This document shows, piece after piece, positions 46,555 to 57,284 of a stretch of 64,000 nt of DNA (its first letter is position 1; each line of letters starts with the position of its first letter). The notes under the pieces were generated by a model. The model was not told the DNA's origin and searched no databases. It was given only the letters and a program-made list of their open reading frames with translations. Source of the DNA: Sulfolobus islandicus Y.N.15.51 (lineage in GTDB: Archaea > Thermoproteota > Thermoprotei_A > Sulfolobales > Sulfolobaceae); the NCBI RefSeq assembly GCF_000022485.1, contig NC_012623.1:372001-436000 (forward strand), written 5' to 3'. Position numbers and translations under genes: made by a program.

Positions 46555-48966
46555 TTATATTTCTATTTCTTCGTTCTCTTTTAAGGTAGTAACAACTCCA
46601 TTTATTTTACCTTTAAACTCTCCATGAGAAATCTTTATCCTTATCTTTCCATTATTAACTATTAGCAAGCCCCACGCTGTAGGAAGTAACAATATCCACT
46701 TCAAATTCTTACTTTTGCCTATAATGACCTCGTTGTTTAACATATTAACCTTCATACCTTCAATAGCGTAAATCATGCTTAAAGCCACTAATGGTCTCAT
46801 ATATCTCGCGCCCCACTCAATATGGTTCCAGAAATTACCTGCAATCTCATACCTCTCATAAACATTCCTCAAAATCTTCTTCGCATATTCGTCAAAACCG
46901 CTATAAAACATATGTAATGCTAGATAATACTCTACGCCACTCCAAGGAGCTTTTGATTGTATTGAAAGTTTAACTCCTAAAGGTGTAATATCATCATTTG
47001 ATGAGCCATTTCTAACTCCCTCCTCTCCACTGTAGTTATACTTCATTATTGAGGAGAACACGGATTTCCTTCTCTCGTAGTCTAAAAATTCTGGAAGATC
47101 CAACATTTGAACATACCAGTCACCCGTTATTTGGGATGCATTTGACGAGTCATCTCTTAAATTTGAAATGGGATCATACCAGTCCATATAATACTCCCCA
47201 TTCCATAAGTATTTATTAACTTTTTCTATTAGCTCTTTTACCTCGTAGTTTTGAGGGTTACTGAGTAGTTTTGACGCTTCATTTAGTGCTTCTAGTGCTG
47301 ATATCCATAGAAAGGATACGTATGGAGAAAAGCCTAACCATGACCAATCGTCTAGTGTTTGCATTGATAATGCCAAAGAGTGATAACCTAAAATCTTGTG
47401 AGCATCGTTAGCTCTTAGCATGCTATTTACATATCTTATCCACTCTATTCCAGATGGTAAAGTAAGGTATGGTAAACCATCCATGGTCTGTGTCCTCATA
47501 ATACTCTCGATCGCGTTTCTTGCTACTTCGTAAACGCTCTTTAGTAACTCCCTATCACCCGTATACTTTGCTATTAAATAATAGAGTAATACAAATTCTG
47601 GATTAATATCTATTCTCTCGTAAGTATCTACTGTTAATGAGTAGCGAATATAATGAGGCATCCTGCCCTTAGGATCCTTACCAGTCTCATTGACAATTCT
47701 CTTTATAGTTCCATATAATTTTTTGAGATCGGTACTTATAGTGGGATCTTTCATAATCTCTTCCTTATACTTCATTAAATTCTCTGGGAACGCTAATGAA
47801 AATATAACGTATTCTGGGGTATCCTCCTTTAATGCTCTATTGGAAAGGTCTTTTACAATATTCTTTGCTAAATCTGGAAATAGTAGCATTACCCCCGGTA
47901 GTGCATATAGCAGTACGTCTATGGTATTTAATGCAGTGTTTTCCGGACCATCTGTATAGGGATACTTCCCAACTTTCCTATGATCTGAGGCATCGAAATA
48001 TCCTTCCCATATTCCAAAGAATCCGTCCTTAGTTAGCCAAGTACTTTTCACAAGTGTAGCAATCTGTGCTCCAATTAAATCAGTAATCCACGATTCTATA
48101 CCTTCTGCATTATAAAATAAATCGTGAAATTGCATAGTCTTCTCCTCTAGGTAATTTAGATTTCTCATTACGTAATCCATTACTTCTACACAGTTATTGA
48201 AAAAGTTCTCGTAATAGTGCCCAACTCTCTTACCATCTTTAAGTACAAAATTAGGGAAGAACCAAGTAATTATGAAAGTTACGTTGCTTCCTTTACCACT
48301 TATAATTGCTAGATTATCCCCCTTCTTCTTGGCTAGAGTGTTAGATCTATAATCGTCCCAGAAGTCGAAAATTTGATTATAAGCTACAGAGAAAGGTTCA
48401 TCTCCAATTACCTTAACGCATAGGCTTCCTTGATATCTAGGATCATCTGGAGATGTTTCCCCTTTAAATATTATCATATCGTCTTTAACTTCTATTTGAC
48501 CTTTTTCAAAAGAATTGTTAATTCCGAAGAAGAATCTTGTATTCTTCTCACTATTAAATTTAAATATTAATACCGGTAGAGAAGAGTTCTTCACATCTAG
48601 GGGTATAAATGGTGAAAATGCCTTTAGTTTTATTTTATTATCGTAATTTAGGTAAGCAATTGGCATTTCTCCTATAAACTCAATTTCCCTTATTGGCCTT
48701 ATCCAAGGTCTTGTATATGGATTTGCTCCAAAATAATAGTCAAATGCTTGGAGAATTCTTATAGTCTTTCCATCTTCATACGCGAAGAAGGAGTCGAACT
48801 CTGTTAAGAAATATTTGTACCTATCCTCATTTTTTTCTGCTATTCCCCCGTTGTTAAATATGGTCCACGAGTATAATCTACCATCTGCCCTTATTTCCAC
48901 AGATCCAGTCCCTATCCCACCTAGAGGAATTCCAGAATCTAAGGCGTAGGAGTATTTGTATTTCAT
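46555..48966 (-). CDS. GH116 beta-glycosidase (GBA2-like)
   Basis: An 803-residue relative of bile-acid beta-glucosidase GBA2. The N-terminal beta-sandwich opens SGIPLGGIGTGSVEIRADGR, the family signature. The (alpha/alpha)6 barrel carries YTDGPENTALNTIDVLLYALPG (about 375-396), DDWSWLGFSPYVSFLW, ASQITGDWYVQML with the likely acid/base Asp, and APWSGVEYYLALHMF. The S. solfataricus GH116 at this locus has been described as active on beta-glucosides and N-acetylglucosaminides (from memory). I start at ATG 48966; the ORF extends to 49005, but a TATA-like CTTATTTACTA lies 24-34 bases before 48966 and the added 13 residues are unlike the family. No signal peptide. Confidence 0.9.
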   Translation of the reverse strand: MKYKYSYALDSGIPLGGIGTGSVEIRADGRLYSWTIFNNGGIAEKNEDRYKYFLTEFDSFFAYEDGKTIRILQAFDYYFGANPYTRPWIRPIREIEFIGEMPIAYLNYDNKIKLKAFSPFIPLDVKNSSLPVLIFKFNSEKNTRFFFGINNSFEKGQIEVKDDMIIFKGETSPDDPRYQGSLCVKVIGDEPFSVAYNQIFDFWDDYRSNTLAKKKGDNLAIISGKGSNVTFIITWFFPNFVLKDGKRVGHYYENFFNNCVEVMDYVMRNLNYLEEKTMQFHDLFYNAEGIESWITDLIGAQIATLVKSTWLTKDGFFGIWEGYFDASDHRKVGKYPYTDGPENTALNTIDVLLYALPGVMLLFPDLAKNIVKDLSNRALKEDTPEYVIFSLAFPENLMKYKEEIMKDPTISTDLKKLYGTIKRIVNETGKDPKGRMPHYIRYSLTVDTYERIDINPEFVLLYYLIAKYTGDRELLKSVYEVARNAIESIMRTQTMDGLPYLTLPSGIEWIRYVNSMLRANDAHKILGYHSLALSMQTLDDWSWLGFSPYVSFLWISALEALNEASKLLSNPQNYEVKELIEKVNKYLWNGEYYMDWYDPISNLRDDSSNASQITGDWYVQMLDLPEFLDYERRKSVFSSIMKYNYSGEEGVRNGSSNDDITPLGVKLSIQSKAPWSGVEYYLALHMFYSGFDEYAKKILRNVYERYEIAGNFWNHIEWGARYMRPLVALSMIYAIEGMKVNMLNNEVIIGKSKNLKWILLLPTAWGLLIVNNGKIRIKISHGEFKGKINGVVTTLKENEEIEI

Positions 48967-49201
48967 ACACTTTCGTTTATTTTGTCTAGTAAATAAGGCT
49001 TTCATAGCACATCAATCAAAGTGGTTTTCTTCATATTTCTGAACTAATTCGTGATGTAGTCGAAACTTAAGGACGAAGAATGTAGTGACAAAGTAATAAT
49101 TAAACGACTTCATTACTATAATTTGCTAGATACTTTATCATCTTATGATTCATTATGCAATAAAATGTTTAGTAATAAGCTTTAATTTTTGACTTGGACC
49201 A
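48967..49201. other. Divergent promoter region
   Basis: Lies between the GH116 gene and the dead SMP-30 gene. It holds the GH116 TATA box at about 48990-49000 (minus strand) and an AT-rich stretch before 49202. No further gene is seen. Confidence 0.4.
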
Positions 49202-49711
49202 ATGAGTGTAGAGATGGCAATAGAATTAAAAACTTTGGGAAACTACAAGGCGGTTTTAGGGGAAAGCCCAGTTTAAGATATGGAGAAAAACAAACTATTC
49301 TGGGTGGATATAGATGGAAAAAATAATAGTAAATAGTCTAGATACCAATGAGGAGAATTATTATAATACTCCGGATGTAGTAACTTCCCTATGCCTAATT
49401 GATAATATTAGGATTATAGTAACTTTACGTCATGGATTTCATATCCTAGACCTGACTACCGGAAAGATACTACCATTTTTAGAATTACAGAATGATAAAG
49501 AGAATAGATTTAATGATGGAAAATGCGATGTGATGAGTAGGTATTGGGCTGGTACAATGAATCTAGACATTGAGAACCCAAAACCCACTGCTAGTTTATA
49601 TAAATTAGAAGATAAGAAATTAACTAAGGTCTTGGAAAAACTTTACAGATCTAATGGACTCGGCTGGGATCCCGATAATGAATTATTTTACCTAATAGAT
49701 ACCGTTTGTCC

Positions 49712-50941
49712 CTACACTTTCATTTCAATCATTTTATGTTCATTCATGATCGAGTGTAGGGACTTAGCCCTCAACCACCCACTTACCGTAGGTGGGTCAT
49801 GGGACTCCTTCGAGCCCAACGGCACGGGGCTCACATCTCCAGCCCTTTTCATCAGATTGTACAGTGAAACAACATCCCTATGCCACCTTTCTTTTTCCTT
49901 CTCACAAACACCAACCCTTAGGGCATCGCCCCCATCGAGTTGGTAAACGATCTTCGCCCCATGAATTGGGCAAACAGTAGAAGTATAAGATGGGTTAATT
50001 AAGACCACGGGGACTCCAAACTCCCTAGCCTTCTCAATAATAGCATTCTTCATTGAGGAAAATGCAGATCTATAAATCCTCAACCTAAGTTGTTTATCCT
50101 TCACGTCCTTTATCATATGCTCCGGAGTTCTCCTAGGCAAGTCCTCTAAAACTATGACACTCCTACTTTCAAAAGCCTCTTTAACGATCAGCTTGGCTAA
50201 TTTCCTCCTAATGTCTACTTTCTTATCCCTCTCCCTCAGCCTCTTTAACTTCCTCCTCACTTCCCTATCCTTAGTTGACTTACCAGTAGTTATTGCCTTC
50301 CTCCTATACTCATAGCCCAGAGTAATCCTCTTAGTGTTAGTCTCTAAAAGCATCGGTTTTCCATCAACTAATACAGAGACTGAATTCTCATTTAGATCAA
50401 CTGGGATGAAACCCTTAGGTTCATAAGGTTTAACATCCTTCTTAAAAATGACGTAGAACTCTACAACATTTCCCTTCATCAGCCTAAACCTGGCCTCACT
50501 CGCAATCAACCAACCCTTATTATAATATCTCCAGAAGATCTTAGGGAAGGTTGGTGAAATGAAAACCCTACTCCTCTTTGTGGAAATTGAAATCCTATCA
50601 AGGTTGAACTTCCACAGATGATCGTCGAGGTGAATAGTAACTCTCCTCACAGACGGTTTCTCAGTGTAACTTTTACCTCTCTTCTTCAACTTCTCAAAAC
50701 TGTCTAATCTCTCGCTTGCATCCTCACAAGCTGTGTAGATGTAGTGTGAGGGTAAGTCCTTATGCTTCTCCCTCTCAGTCTTGTAAACTCCAGCTTTAAT
50801 CCTGGTGAAGGAGGTAGTTTTGTTTGACAGCCCATAATTTATTGCCTCCTCTAGAACCTCTCTGTACTCCTTCTCGACCTCCTTAAGTGCTGAGTAAGTT
50901 TTATAATCAACCTTAACCCTTAACTTCACTGTCCTCTCCAC
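49712..50941 (-). CDS. tnpB: TnpB RNA-guided nuclease of ISC1913
   Basis: A 409-residue TnpB, ancestor type of Cas12. RuvC motifs are complete: GFIPVDLNENSVSVLVD (first Asp, about residue 200), SVIVLEDLPRRTPEH (Glu) and RDVVSLYNLMKRAGD (last Asp), with a zinc-binding stretch TSTVCPIHGAKIVY before the third. The N-terminal part (LRVKVDYKTYSALKEVEKEY) is the helix-rich recognition region. With an omega RNA from the element's 3' end it would cut DNA next to a transposon-adjacent motif and help keep the element. The stop is 11 bases from the element end, so the guide would be read from flanking host DNA. It overlaps tnpA by 29 bases. Confidence 0.92.
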   Translation of the reverse strand: MERTVKLRVKVDYKTYSALKEVEKEYREVLEEAINYGLSNKTTSFTRIKAGVYKTEREKHKDLPSHYIYTACEDASERLDSFEKLKKRGKSYTEKPSVRRVTIHLDDHLWKFNLDRISISTKRSRVFISPTFPKIFWRYYNKGWLIASEARFRLMKGNVVEFYVIFKKDVKPYEPKGFIPVDLNENSVSVLVDGKPMLLETNTKRITLGYEYRRKAITTGKSTKDREVRRKLKRLRERDKKVDIRRKLAKLIVKEAFESRSVIVLEDLPRRTPEHMIKDVKDKQLRLRIYRSAFSSMKNAIIEKAREFGVPVVLINPSYTSTVCPIHGAKIVYQLDGGDALRVGVCEKEKERWHRDVVSLYNLMKRAGDVSPVPLGSKESHDPPTVSGWLRAKSLHSIMNEHKMIEMKV

Positions 50942-51554
50942 TTAACTCACCTATCAACTTTTTTACGCCTTGAACTAGGAGTGTTTTCTTGTGACTCCTC
51001 ATTCCGTAAATTTTCCCAGCGAATGAGGTAATGATTGAGATTAAGTCCTCAACTAGCTCTTGTGCGTCATCTTTGGGCTCCTCACCGAAAACTACTTCAA
51101 TCTTAACTCCCATGGTTGAGAAGAACTCTTCAATGTACTCGAAACAGAACCTTGTAAGTCTGTCTTTGTATGTTATTAATACGATGTCGACACTCCTCCC
51201 CTCAACAAGTTTGAATAATTTAAGCAATCCTTTCCTTTGTGTGTTCAACCCGCTAGCTATATCTTTCAGTACTTCAACTACCTTGTAACCTTTTGCTGTT
51301 GCGTAATTTGTTAGGTAGTTTATTTGTCTCTCCAAGTCTTCTCTCTGATCGGTAGAGGACACCCTAGCGTAAATTACAGCCCTCGTCTCTTCCCTCCTTT
51401 CTAAGTACTTCTTAATCTCGCTGTAAGGTATCCTATACTTCCCTCCTTCAGTTGTTACTACCCTTATTTTTCCTTCTCTAATCCACCGTAGGAGTGTTGA
51501 GTATGAAATGCTGAGTAGTTGGCAAGCCTCCTTAGGCCTCAGTAGTCTCTCCAC
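50913..51554 (-). CDS. tnpA: IS607-family serine recombinase TnpA, copy 2
   Basis: A 213-residue transposase. MerR-like HTH domain (PKEACQLLSISYSTLLRWIR) then the serine-recombinase core with the nucleophile Ser in VIYARVSSTDQREDLERQ and LITYKDRLTRFCFEYIEE. The C-terminal helix is short, as usual for IS607. It mediates excision and integration without target duplication. It is intact, starts at ATG 51554 about 58 bases inside the element, and overlaps tnpB by 29 bases. Confidence 0.92.
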   Translation of the reverse strand: MERLLRPKEACQLLSISYSTLLRWIREGKIRVVTTEGGKYRIPYSEIKKYLERREETRAVIYARVSSTDQREDLERQINYLTNYATAKGYKVVEVLKDIASGLNTQRKGLLKLFKLVEGRSVDIVLITYKDRLTRFCFEYIEEFFSTMGVKIEVVFGEEPKDDAQELVEDLISIITSFAGKIYGMRSHKKTLLVQGVKKLIGELSGEDSEVKG

Positions 51555-52005
51555 AAAATTAGTTGATAATAAATAAATATAAAAAGATTTCTATTAACGT
51601 GAGAAAGGATTCAGCCCACTTAGGAAAGTTTTTGAATTCGACTTCGATAAAAATAAGGGATATCTATAACAAAAGGGTTGTTATCGATTTTAAGGATGAA
51701 CCGGGCAGACCAGACGGGATGACAGTTGATGAGGAAGGCCATTTATGGATAGCTCATTCTGCAGGTGGTAAGGTTAGTAGGTGGAATCCGAAGAACGGAG
51801 AAAAAGTATTTGAAATAAAACTTCCAGTAGTATACGTTTCATCAGTTACTTTTGGCAGCCCGGAAATGAATCGAATATTTATAACTACTATGAGTAGAGG
51901 AGGTGAACCTCTTGCTGGAAGACTATTTACTACCAAGGTAAATATCAGAGGACTACAGAGTTACAAATTCTTAATTTGAACAATTTATCCAAAAAGGTTA
52001 TATAG

Positions 52006-53136
<1,131 letters not shown>

Positions 53137-53174
53137 AATAAATATAAAAAACTTTTTAATCTTTATTTATTTAT

Positions 53175-55337
53175 TTATCTTCTTCTTAGGCCTAGTACTA
53201 CAACAGCTATTATTATGACTATTATTACAACTGCTATTATGACATATAGTGCGGTATTGGATGATGAGCTTACAGTAGTAGTAACAGTAGCCGTAGTAGT
53301 GCTTACGGATGTAGAGACACTTGTGGTAGTTGAAACACTCGTAGTAGTAGTAGTACTTGTTGTTGTAGTAGTACTTGTTGTGGTGGATGTGGTTGTTGTA
53401 GTAGTTGTTGATGTACTTGTGGTAGTACTAGGTGTTGTAGTAGTTGTGGTTGTTTGATACACGAATGGGTCATTGGAAGTATACCAACTTGAAGGAACTT
53501 GTGAAGTATAATACCACCAAGGCTCAGGAACAGACTGATTAACCAAATGTAAGGCTAAAACAACAGGTAAAGGAGTTGAGGGAAGACTGGTCCATGGGGG
53601 AGCCGGCCAATAATAGTTTTGCTGAGTTGGCCAACCAGTAACAGTATTGTTAACATACTCATACCACTCTGCGCCGTATACTAGAGCAATGGAAGGCATA
53701 TATTTTATCCATAGAGCAGCTAGCTTATTTACTATACTATAATAGGCATTATCGTTTATGCTGAAGTTACCATTTGCCCAGTTCACAAGTTGTTCGAACG
53801 TTGGATGGATAATTGATAAATTAAACCTTTCTATGTTAAAATATGTGCTATTTCCTATCGGTGTTATGTTGCCGGGGGAATTCCAATAACCATACAAATA
53901 CCCAGAAAGTGGTTGTATAGGAGTAGGACCGCTAATTAAATCCCACATTAGTCCCATCCAGTAATTGCCAGTTTCCATGTAATTATACCATGTTGTAAAC
54001 GGTGGTGTTTGTACTTCCACAGTTATGCCTATTTGCTTCAAATCCTGCGCAATTATAGTTAAATCAGCATCCCAATCAGTCCATCCGGCTACCGTAATTA
54101 TGGCCATTGTTGGTACTGCAGTACCATTTGGTGCAATTAGTTGGCCATTAACTAATTTATAGCCATGGGATTCAAGTAACTGTAATGCAGCAGTAACATT
54201 ACCTTGAGATGGAGCAAACTGCTCAGCAAGCTGCAATACCGAAGAATTTAGATATTGTATCTGTTGTGGAGGTAATGGAAGAGGCGTAGTTGCTGGCGGT
54301 TCGTATCCATATTCGCCCAAATAGTATATTGCTGTTCTATTGATCGCAAGGCTTATTGCTTGTCTTAAAACTGGATCGGATAAAGGCCATTTTAGGTTAT
54401 TGAGTGTCAACATTGTTGGAAATCCAGGAGCAAAATAGTAATGATAGTGTAGAGGATCTTTTGCCACAAATTGCTGTTGTATATTTGGTTCGAATAGTCC
54501 AGCCCAAGTTATTTGCCCATTATTTAATGCAGTATCTGCTTGAACATTACTAGGATATGATGGATAGAGTAAGTATTTTATTCTGGGTTCTCCCGGCATC
54601 CAATAGTGTGGGTTGGCCACTAGTACTATTTCTTGCGGGCTGAAACTATATAGCATATAAGGTCCAGTACCTATTGGATTTGTATTAGGGTATGTGAATG
54701 GATTTCCAGTCTTGTTTAGTCCTACATATGTTCCATTTGGTAATTGCTCTACTGGGAATATTTTACCCCATTGTGCTGGGTCCACAGGCCATTGCTCCAA
54801 AATAGTATACAATACCATTGGAGTTACTCCAGGTTTAAATACCATTTCTAGCTCATATGGATTTATTATTGTCATGTTAGCTATTTGATTAGCCGAATAT
54901 GCCAGTTGTGGGTACGCTTGTTCTAACGCTAATGTGTACCATACTGCTGTAGCGTTAAATGGTGTACCATCAGTGAAGTATACATCATGCCTTAAGTATA
55001 ATATTAATGCCAATGTTTGTACCTTAGTACCATTTGGCAAGTAAACATAACCAGTAGTAAATGTCCAATTGGTGGCTAACCATGGAATAGTTTGACCACT
55101 TAGCGAATTAACTTGGGCGAGTGGTTCGTAAATAAGCCAAATTAGACCACCGGGTAAAGCTGGAGCGTTCCATGGATTAAAATTATCTTGCCATACTATG
55201 CCCGGAGAAGGCATAACTACCATACTTCCTTCTGGTTGTACTGATGTTGGCTGTGATAGTATTGGCATTGCAAATATTCCTATGCTTATTAACATCAATA
55301 CTGTGATTATTGTAGAAATTATCTTGTACCTTTTCAT
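53175..55337 (-). CDS. ABC transporter substrate-binding protein, Ser/Thr-stalked
   Basis: A 720-residue extracytoplasmic binding protein of the dipeptide/oligopeptide-oligosaccharide (SBP_bac_5) family. Residues 1-29 are a signal peptide (ISTIITVLMLISIGIFAMPI). The binding domain has WQDNFNPWNAPALPGGLIW and GPYMLYSFSPQEIVLVANPHYW. At about 627-690 there is a stalk almost wholly of Thr and Ser, probably glycosylated, then a membrane anchor ending LGLRRR (697-720). This is the usual Sulfolobales layout for sugar-binding proteins facing the S-layer. The ligand is likely a hemicellulose oligosaccharide, judged from context. It has its own promoter, 155 bases from the ATPase gene upstream. Confidence 0.9.
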   Translation of the reverse strand: MKRYKIISTIITVLMLISIGIFAMPILSQPTSVQPEGSMVVMPSPGIVWQDNFNPWNAPALPGGLIWLIYEPLAQVNSLSGQTIPWLATNWTFTTGYVYLPNGTKVQTLALILYLRHDVYFTDGTPFNATAVWYTLALEQAYPQLAYSANQIANMTIINPYELEMVFKPGVTPMVLYTILEQWPVDPAQWGKIFPVEQLPNGTYVGLNKTGNPFTYPNTNPIGTGPYMLYSFSPQEIVLVANPHYWMPGEPRIKYLLYPSYPSNVQADTALNNGQITWAGLFEPNIQQQFVAKDPLHYHYYFAPGFPTMLTLNNLKWPLSDPVLRQAISLAINRTAIYYLGEYGYEPPATTPLPLPPQQIQYLNSSVLQLAEQFAPSQGNVTAALQLLESHGYKLVNGQLIAPNGTAVPTMAIITVAGWTDWDADLTIIAQDLKQIGITVEVQTPPFTTWYNYMETGNYWMGLMWDLISGPTPIQPLSGYLYGYWNSPGNITPIGNSTYFNIERFNLSIIHPTFEQLVNWANGNFSINDNAYYSIVNKLAALWIKYMPSIALVYGAEWYEYVNNTVTGWPTQQNYYWPAPPWTSLPSTPLPVVLALHLVNQSVPEPWWYYTSQVPSSWYTSNDPFVYQTTTTTTTPSTTTSTSTTTTTTTSTTTSTTTTTSTTTTTSVSTTTSVSTSVSTTTATVTTTVSSSSNTALYVIIAVVIIVIIIAVVVLGLRRR

Positions 55338-55492
55338 ACCTATCTACCACTTATCGATTTATAATAGCATTTTAGCCATATTTAAACTTTTCTTCACTAC
55401 TCAAATCACAATTTCCTTGCAACCTAATTAGTGATACAATCTCTTAATAGTTTTTCAAACAAATTCAATAGAAATTAGGAATATAAAAAATG

Positions 55493-56296
55493 TTATTCAA
55501 TTCTTTTATATGGATCTGGTACCGCTTCTGCTAATAGTCTGGTATAATCGTGTTTTGGATGGGAAATAATAGTTTCCACATCGCCCTCCTCCACTATCCT
55601 ACCATTCTTCACGACATATACCCTATCAGCTACATATCCAATTGTAGCAATATCGTGAGTGATGTACATAATTGATATCCCTTTCTCATCTCTTAACCTC
55701 TTAAATAAGTCTAGTAGTGATGCCCTTATTGAGGCATCTACGTTTGATACAGGCTCATCAGCTATTAGCACCTTAGGATTTAGTGCCAATACCCTAGCTA
55801 AATAGACTCTTTGTCTTTGCCCTCCAGAAAGTTGGAACGGATACTTATTGAGAAAGTCTTCTGGAGGAGTTAATGCAACTTCTCTTAATAACTCTTTGAT
55901 TCTCTCTTCAATATCGCCCTTATATTTGTATATTTTTAGCGGTCTTTCTATATGCCATTTAACTGTATGAGCTGGGTCTAGAGAGGAATAGGGATCTTGG
56001 AAAACTAATTGAACATCAGCTCTATACTGTTTTAGTTGTTTTTTATCCGCCTTGGTAACATCTAAACCCATAGGGGTATAAATTATTGAACCTTTGGTCG
56101 GTTTCAATAACCCTACTATCATCCAAGCTATTACTGTCTTACCCCCACCGCTTCCTCCAACCATCCCCACAATCTCGTTCTTCCTTATATTCATATTCAC
56201 ATCCCATATCCCCGGTCTATGCTCTTTTCCAAAAACTCCTTTTCTAACTATGAAGTCTTTATACACATGTATTAGCTCAATGAGCCTATCACTCAT
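55493..56296 (-). CDS. ABC transporter ATPase, OppF/DppF type
   Basis: A 267-residue ATPase with Walker A GGSGGGKTV, Q-loop VQLVFQDPYSSLDPAH, signature FQLSGGQRQRVYLAR, Walker B VLIADEPVSN and the switch His in YITHDIATIGY. Walker A reads GGSGGGKT in place of GxSGSGKS, still a functional form. It pairs with the ATPase at 56289 to drive the importer. ATG 56296 overlaps that gene's 3' end by 8 bases, with a GAGGTG ribosome-binding sequence 9 bases upstream: this is the last gene of the four-gene operon 59282-55493. Confidence 0.92.
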   Translation of the reverse strand: MSDRLIELIHVYKDFIVRKGVFGKEHRPGIWDVNMNIRKNEIVGMVGGSGGGKTVIAWMIVGLLKPTKGSIIYTPMGLDVTKADKKQLKQYRADVQLVFQDPYSSLDPAHTVKWHIERPLKIYKYKGDIEERIKELLREVALTPPEDFLNKYPFQLSGGQRQRVYLARVLALNPKVLIADEPVSNVDASIRASLLDLFKRLRDEKGISIMYITHDIATIGYVADRVYVVKNGRIVEEGDVETIISHPKHDYTRLLAEAVPDPYKRIE

Positions 56297-57284
56297 AAGC
56301 TTTTTTCACCTCATTTCTCCATTCTGGATACCTAATACACTTATAAAATCCAAACTTATCATATGCTACGGTTTGAGGTGGAGCTTCTTTACATGTAATC
56401 GTGGCAAAGGGACATCTCGAAGAAAAGACACAGCCTTTAGGATATCTTATAAAACCTTCAAAATCCCCAGGAATTCTAGGTAGTTTCTTCCCTCTAGATC
56501 TAACAGTAGGTACACTACTAAGCAGAAGATAAGTGTAGGGATGATAAGCTTCCTCTAATAACGTATTATACTTCCCATACTCTACTATTTGCCCACCGTA
56601 CATTACAGCTATGTAATCTGATATTTGGAATAGCATTGCTATGTCATGACTTATAATTACCAATGTTAAATCCTTTTCCTTCTGTATTTTCTTTAATAAT
56701 TTGAGTATTTCATATTGAACTACTACGTCTAATCCCGTAGTGGGTTCGTCCATTATGAGTATTTTTGGATTTAATAGGAGTGAGATTGCAATTACAACCC
56801 TCTGTTTCATACCACCAGACAACTGGAAAGCGTACATATCTAGTACTTGCCTATCAGTAAACCCTACTTCTTCCAACGCGTTATATACAACGTTAATGTT
56901 GGCATAATAATCCATTCCTTTAGCCTTTAAGATATCTGTAAAAGTTTCCTTAACCTTTCTAATTGGGTTTAGGGAGTTTTGAGCAGCTTGAGGAACGTAA
57001 GATATTACACTTCCCCTTATTTTATTTAACTCATCTCTAGACATCGATAGAATATCGTACTTGCCATCTACAATTACACTACCCCTTTGTACATATAATG
57101 GGGGATTTATAAATCCCATTGTCGTTGTTGCCAGAGTAGATTTTCCAGAACCTGACTCTCCTGCGATACCTGTTATTTTACTTTCTGGAATGTCAATACT
57201 GACATCTCTTAGGACTTTTATTATACCATAGTCTGATAAGTAACCCACGTTTAGGTTTTTTACTGATATCGAGATTTCACTCAT
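56289..57284 (-). CDS. ABC transporter ATPase, OppD/DppD type
   Basis: A 331-residue ATPase with Walker A GESGSGKSTL, Q-loop YVPQAAQNSLNP, signature FQLSGGMKQRVVIA, Walker B ILIMDEPTTGLD and ISHDIAMLFQISD. The C-terminal 70 residues carry the oligopeptide-type extension with GCVFSSRCPFATITC and a later Cys, which in some members bind an iron-sulfur cluster. ATG 57284 overlaps the permease stop by four bases with GAGGTG upstream. It works with the adjoining ATPase and two permeases. Confidence 0.92.
   Translation of the reverse strand: MSEISISVKNLNVGYLSDYGIIKVLRDVSIDIPESKITGIAGESGSGKSTLATTTMGFINPPLYVQRGSVIVDGKYDILSMSRDELNKIRGSVISYVPQAAQNSLNPIRKVKETFTDILKAKGMDYYANINVVYNALEEVGFTDRQVLDMYAFQLSGGMKQRVVIAISLLLNPKILIMDEPTTGLDVVVQYEILKLLKKIQKEKDLTLVIISHDIAMLFQISDYIAVMYGGQIVEYGKYNTLLEEAYHPYTYLLLSSVPTVRSRGKKLPRIPGDFEGFIRYPKGCVFSSRCPFATITCKEAPPQTVAYDKFGFYKCIRYPEWRNEVKKAYE

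Larger units (their letters stand above)
49701..51612 (-). mobile_element. ISC1913-type element (IS607 family), copy 2, complete
   Basis: About 1912 bp by reconstruction of the interrupted gene (one base ambiguous), matching ISC1913. tnpA and tnpB are both intact on the minus strand. No inverted repeats or target duplication. The flank next to the tnpA end is AGCCCA (plus strand), and copy 1 has GGCCCA in the same place, which suggests target choice. Confidence 0.92.
49202..51979 (+). pseudogene. SMP-30/gluconolactonase family gene, broken three ways
   Basis: ATG 49202 opens MSVEMAIELKTLGNYKAVLG and reads ESPV, then a nonsense TAA at 49274-49276, then DMEKNKLFWVDIDGK. RHGFHILDLTTGKIL and SNGLGWDPDNELFYLID (metal-site Asn/Asp region) follow up to ISC1913 at 49701. 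Beyond the IS the frame resumes as [15 protein letters not shown] (51613 onwards), loses two bases near 51658, and continues [20 protein letters not shown] to the stop at 51979. Joining 49700 to 51613 restores [12 protein letters not shown] exactly. The intact protein would be a calcium-dependent sugar lactonase beta-propeller, pairing naturally with the glucose dehydrogenase paralogue 50 bases downstream. Confidence 0.88.

Noticed and set aside
53215-53457. Plus-strand open frame of almost only Val and Thr
   Set aside because: It is the antisense shadow of the Ser/Thr stalk of the binding protein on the minus strand; the low-complexity repeat keeps several frames open.
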